Source: UA16 sp965661575
Lineage (GTDB): Bacteria > Bacteroidota > Bacteroidia > Flavobacteriales_D > Sanyastnellaceae
Length of the DNA: 41,916 nt
Assembly: GCA_965661575.1 (NCBI GenBank)
Contig: CBFIEJ010000019.1
Span: 1-41,916 of the forward strand
Direction: 5' to 3'
Each line of letters opens with the position of its first letter. Positions within the stretch are counted from its first letter, which is position 1. The position numbers were made by a program, and so were the translations under genes. Under the pieces are notes generated by a model. It saw nothing but the letters and a program-made list of their open reading frames with translations. It was not told the origin of the DNA and ran no database searches. Below, piece after piece: positions 41,035 through 41,916 of the stretch.

Positions 41035-41055
41035 GTTGCTTGAATGAGCACACTG

Positions 41056-41072
41056 TTTAGAATGATTCTAAA
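41056..41072. promoter_or_regulatory. Fur/PerR-like palindromic operator
   Basis: TTTAGAAT-G-ATTCTAAA is a perfect 8-1-8 inverted repeat. Its 7-1-7 core TTAGAATnATTCTAA differs from the PerR-box consensus TTATAATnATTATAA at one symmetric position per half and resembles the Fur core TGATAATnATTATCA. It lies 18 bases upstream of the presumed -33 element of a FecA-like TonB receptor gene, an expected target of iron regulation. Confidence 0.7.
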
Positions 41073-41089
41073 TTACCCTTTTTAGGGGA

Positions 41090-41120
41090 TTGCTGCGTTC
41101 TGATTTTGACCGCAATTTTG
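41090..41120 (+). promoter_or_regulatory. Promoter of the TonB-dependent receptor gene
   Basis: TTG at 41090-41092 and CAATTTTG at 41113-41120 are 20 bases apart, matching the Bacteroidota TTTG/TAnnTTTG layout with one mismatch in the -7 box. The -7 box ends 4 bases before ATG 41125, so the mRNA would have almost no leader. Confidence 0.5.
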
Positions 41121-41124
41121 CCCC

Positions 41125-41916
41125 ATGACCCAACATACAATAACATCCATACGGGAGTTCATTCAATTGTTCTTATCTGTGGCCTTTTTGGCATTTACGA
41201 CTTCATTAGGTCATGCGCAGATGAGCAATCATACCCCTTTTGAAAATGATTCTCTCAGCTTCATGATTCAGCAATGGCATGCATTGCCTGAAGCTTCTGT
41301 TCAGACGATTGGCTTGGCGGCTGGAGCAAAGGGTGTCGATGAGGTGCCTGGCGCCCTTCATGTGATTAGCCCTGAGGAATTGGAACGTTATTCGTACACG
41401 GACCCGCTGCGTGTTTTGAGAACGGTAAGTGGTGTCAATATCCAGGAGGAGGACGGTTATGGTTTGAGACCTAACATTGGAATGCGCGGATCAGGATCTG
41501 AACGCAGCGCACGGATCACCATCATGGAGGACGGTATTCTTATGGCTCCTGCAGCGTACTCGGCTCCTGCAGCCTATTATTTTCCAAGCATTGCTCGTAT
41601 GCAATCCATAGAGGTATTGAAAGGGAGCAGCCAGATTGCATTTGGCCCCCAAACTGCAGGAGGTGCGATAAACCTGGTGACGACAGGTTTCGACGAGCAG
41701 GAATCCGGTGGTATGTTGCGATACGAGGCGAGTGGATTCGGAGGATTTTTACAACATGCACGAAGCATCCAGCAATGGGATTCCAAGAGAGGATCATGGG
41801 GGATTATGGTTGAAGGACTGCGCATTGGCAGTGATGGATTCAAATCGCTTCCGAATGAAAATGCGACAGGATTCGATAAAAGTGATCAGCTCATCAAGAT
41901 GCGCTGGAAATCGAAG
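41125..41916 (+). CDS. FecA-like TonB-dependent outer-membrane receptor (N-terminal part)
   Basis: The frame is open from ATG 41125 to the window end (264 codons, no stop). Signal peptide: residues about 1-32 (core LFLSVAFLAFTTSLG, cut near AQ). A TonB-box-like stretch (about 70-76) is followed by a plug domain, residues about 75-190: VPGALHVISPEELE, DPLRVLRTVSGVNIQ, NIGMRGSGSERSARI, ITIMEDGI, YYFPSIARMQSIEVLKG, FGPQTAGGAINLVT. The YYFP...IEVLKG...GPQTAGGAINLVT pattern is close to the Fe(III)-dicitrate receptor FecA. The beta-barrel has begun but is mostly outside the window. No N-terminal carboxypeptidase-like domain is visible. The Fur/PerR-like palindrome upstream supports a ferric-chelate substrate. 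Confidence 0.88.
   Translation, partial: MTQHTITSIREFIQLFLSVAFLAFTTSLGHAQMSNHTPFENDSLSFMIQQWHALPEASVQTIGLAAGAKGVDEVPGALHVISPEELERYSYTDPLRVLRTVSGVNIQEEDGYGLRPNIGMRGSGSERSARITIMEDGILMAPAAYSAPAAYYFPSIARMQSIEVLKGSSQIAFGPQTAGGAINLVTTGFDEQESGGMLRYEASGFGGFLQHARSIQQWDSKRGSWGIMVEGLRIGSDGFKSLPNENATGFDKSDQLIKMRWKSK

Noticed and set aside
41076..41088. CCCTTTTTAGGGG as a terminator after the cytochrome gene
   Set aside because: The stem is only 4 base pairs and no T tract follows. It may be part of the upstream region of the TonB receptor gene instead.
1..41916. CRISPR arrays, tRNA or rRNA genes, insertion sequences, prophage or defence islands
   Set aside because: I found no regularly spaced repeats, no cloverleaf-like segments, and no transposase, integrase or known defence genes. 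Coding style is uniform and the gene order is mostly core metabolism.

Overview
The window looks like chromosomal DNA of a Bacteroidota bacterium, most probably of the order Flavobacteriales. Three things in the sequence point there. Five proteins end in type IX secretion (T9SS) C-terminal sorting domains, and one of these is the T9SS component PorZ. The respiratory locus encodes alternative complex III (ActABCDEF) followed by coxB-coxA. Upstream regions repeatedly carry the Bacteroidota -7 promoter element TAnnTTTG, and ribosome-binding sites are weak. I see no tRNA, rRNA, CRISPR array, IS element or phage gene, and no gene-free stretch longer than about 240 bases.

Layout. 1-1864: the end of one T9SS cargo gene and a complete second one built of Cys-flanked PKD-like units. 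1980-6934: a GT117/DUF2723 membrane glycosyltransferase, purN and rnhA packed head to tail. 7009-8187: a glutaryl-CoA dehydrogenase. 8162-13476 (minus strand): an AlbA_2-domain protein, porZ, a class I aminotransferase and an omega-amidase; the last two overlap by 4 bases. 13678-18353: rimP-nusA-infB, with a promoter and a terminator-like hairpin in the rimP leader. 18390-19019 (minus): a secreted SPOR protein. 19257-30999: actABCDEF-coxBA, closed by a strong terminator. 31077-33062: ruvB-queG. 33073-33258 (minus): a 61-residue conserved-looking small protein. 33418-34524: trhO. 34527-36948 (minus): an ABC ATPase, an FtsX-like permease and a DUF3299 protein, coupled by two 4-base overlaps. 37006-37413: a small DUF4258-like membrane protein. 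37423-38994 (minus) and 39070-41034 (plus): a divergent pair of T9SS-secreted redox proteins, a PQQ-type sugar dehydrogenase homologue and a five-heme cytochrome. 41125-end: the start of a FecA-like TonB-dependent receptor behind a perfect 8-1-8 palindrome resembling a Fur/PerR box.

How the genes work together. ActA-F oxidises quinol and passes electrons through c-type hemes to the CoxAB cytochrome oxidase. CoxB carries an unusual insertion of about 145 residues (coiled-coil-like flanks around a run of 14 histidines) inside its CuA domain. RimP, NusA and IF-2 serve ribosome maturation, transcription elongation and translation initiation. QueG and TrhO both modify the wobble position of tRNAs. 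PorZ belongs to the attachment machinery that would handle the T9SS cargo proteins encoded elsewhere in the window.

The points most worth following up are the His-rich CoxB insertion, the divergent pair of T9SS-exported redox proteins with interleaved promoters, the recurrent -7 element 4-6 bases before start codons (possible leaderless mRNAs), the Fur/PerR-like palindrome, the rimP leader attenuator, the transaminase/omega-amidase couple and the ABC/DUF3299 operon.
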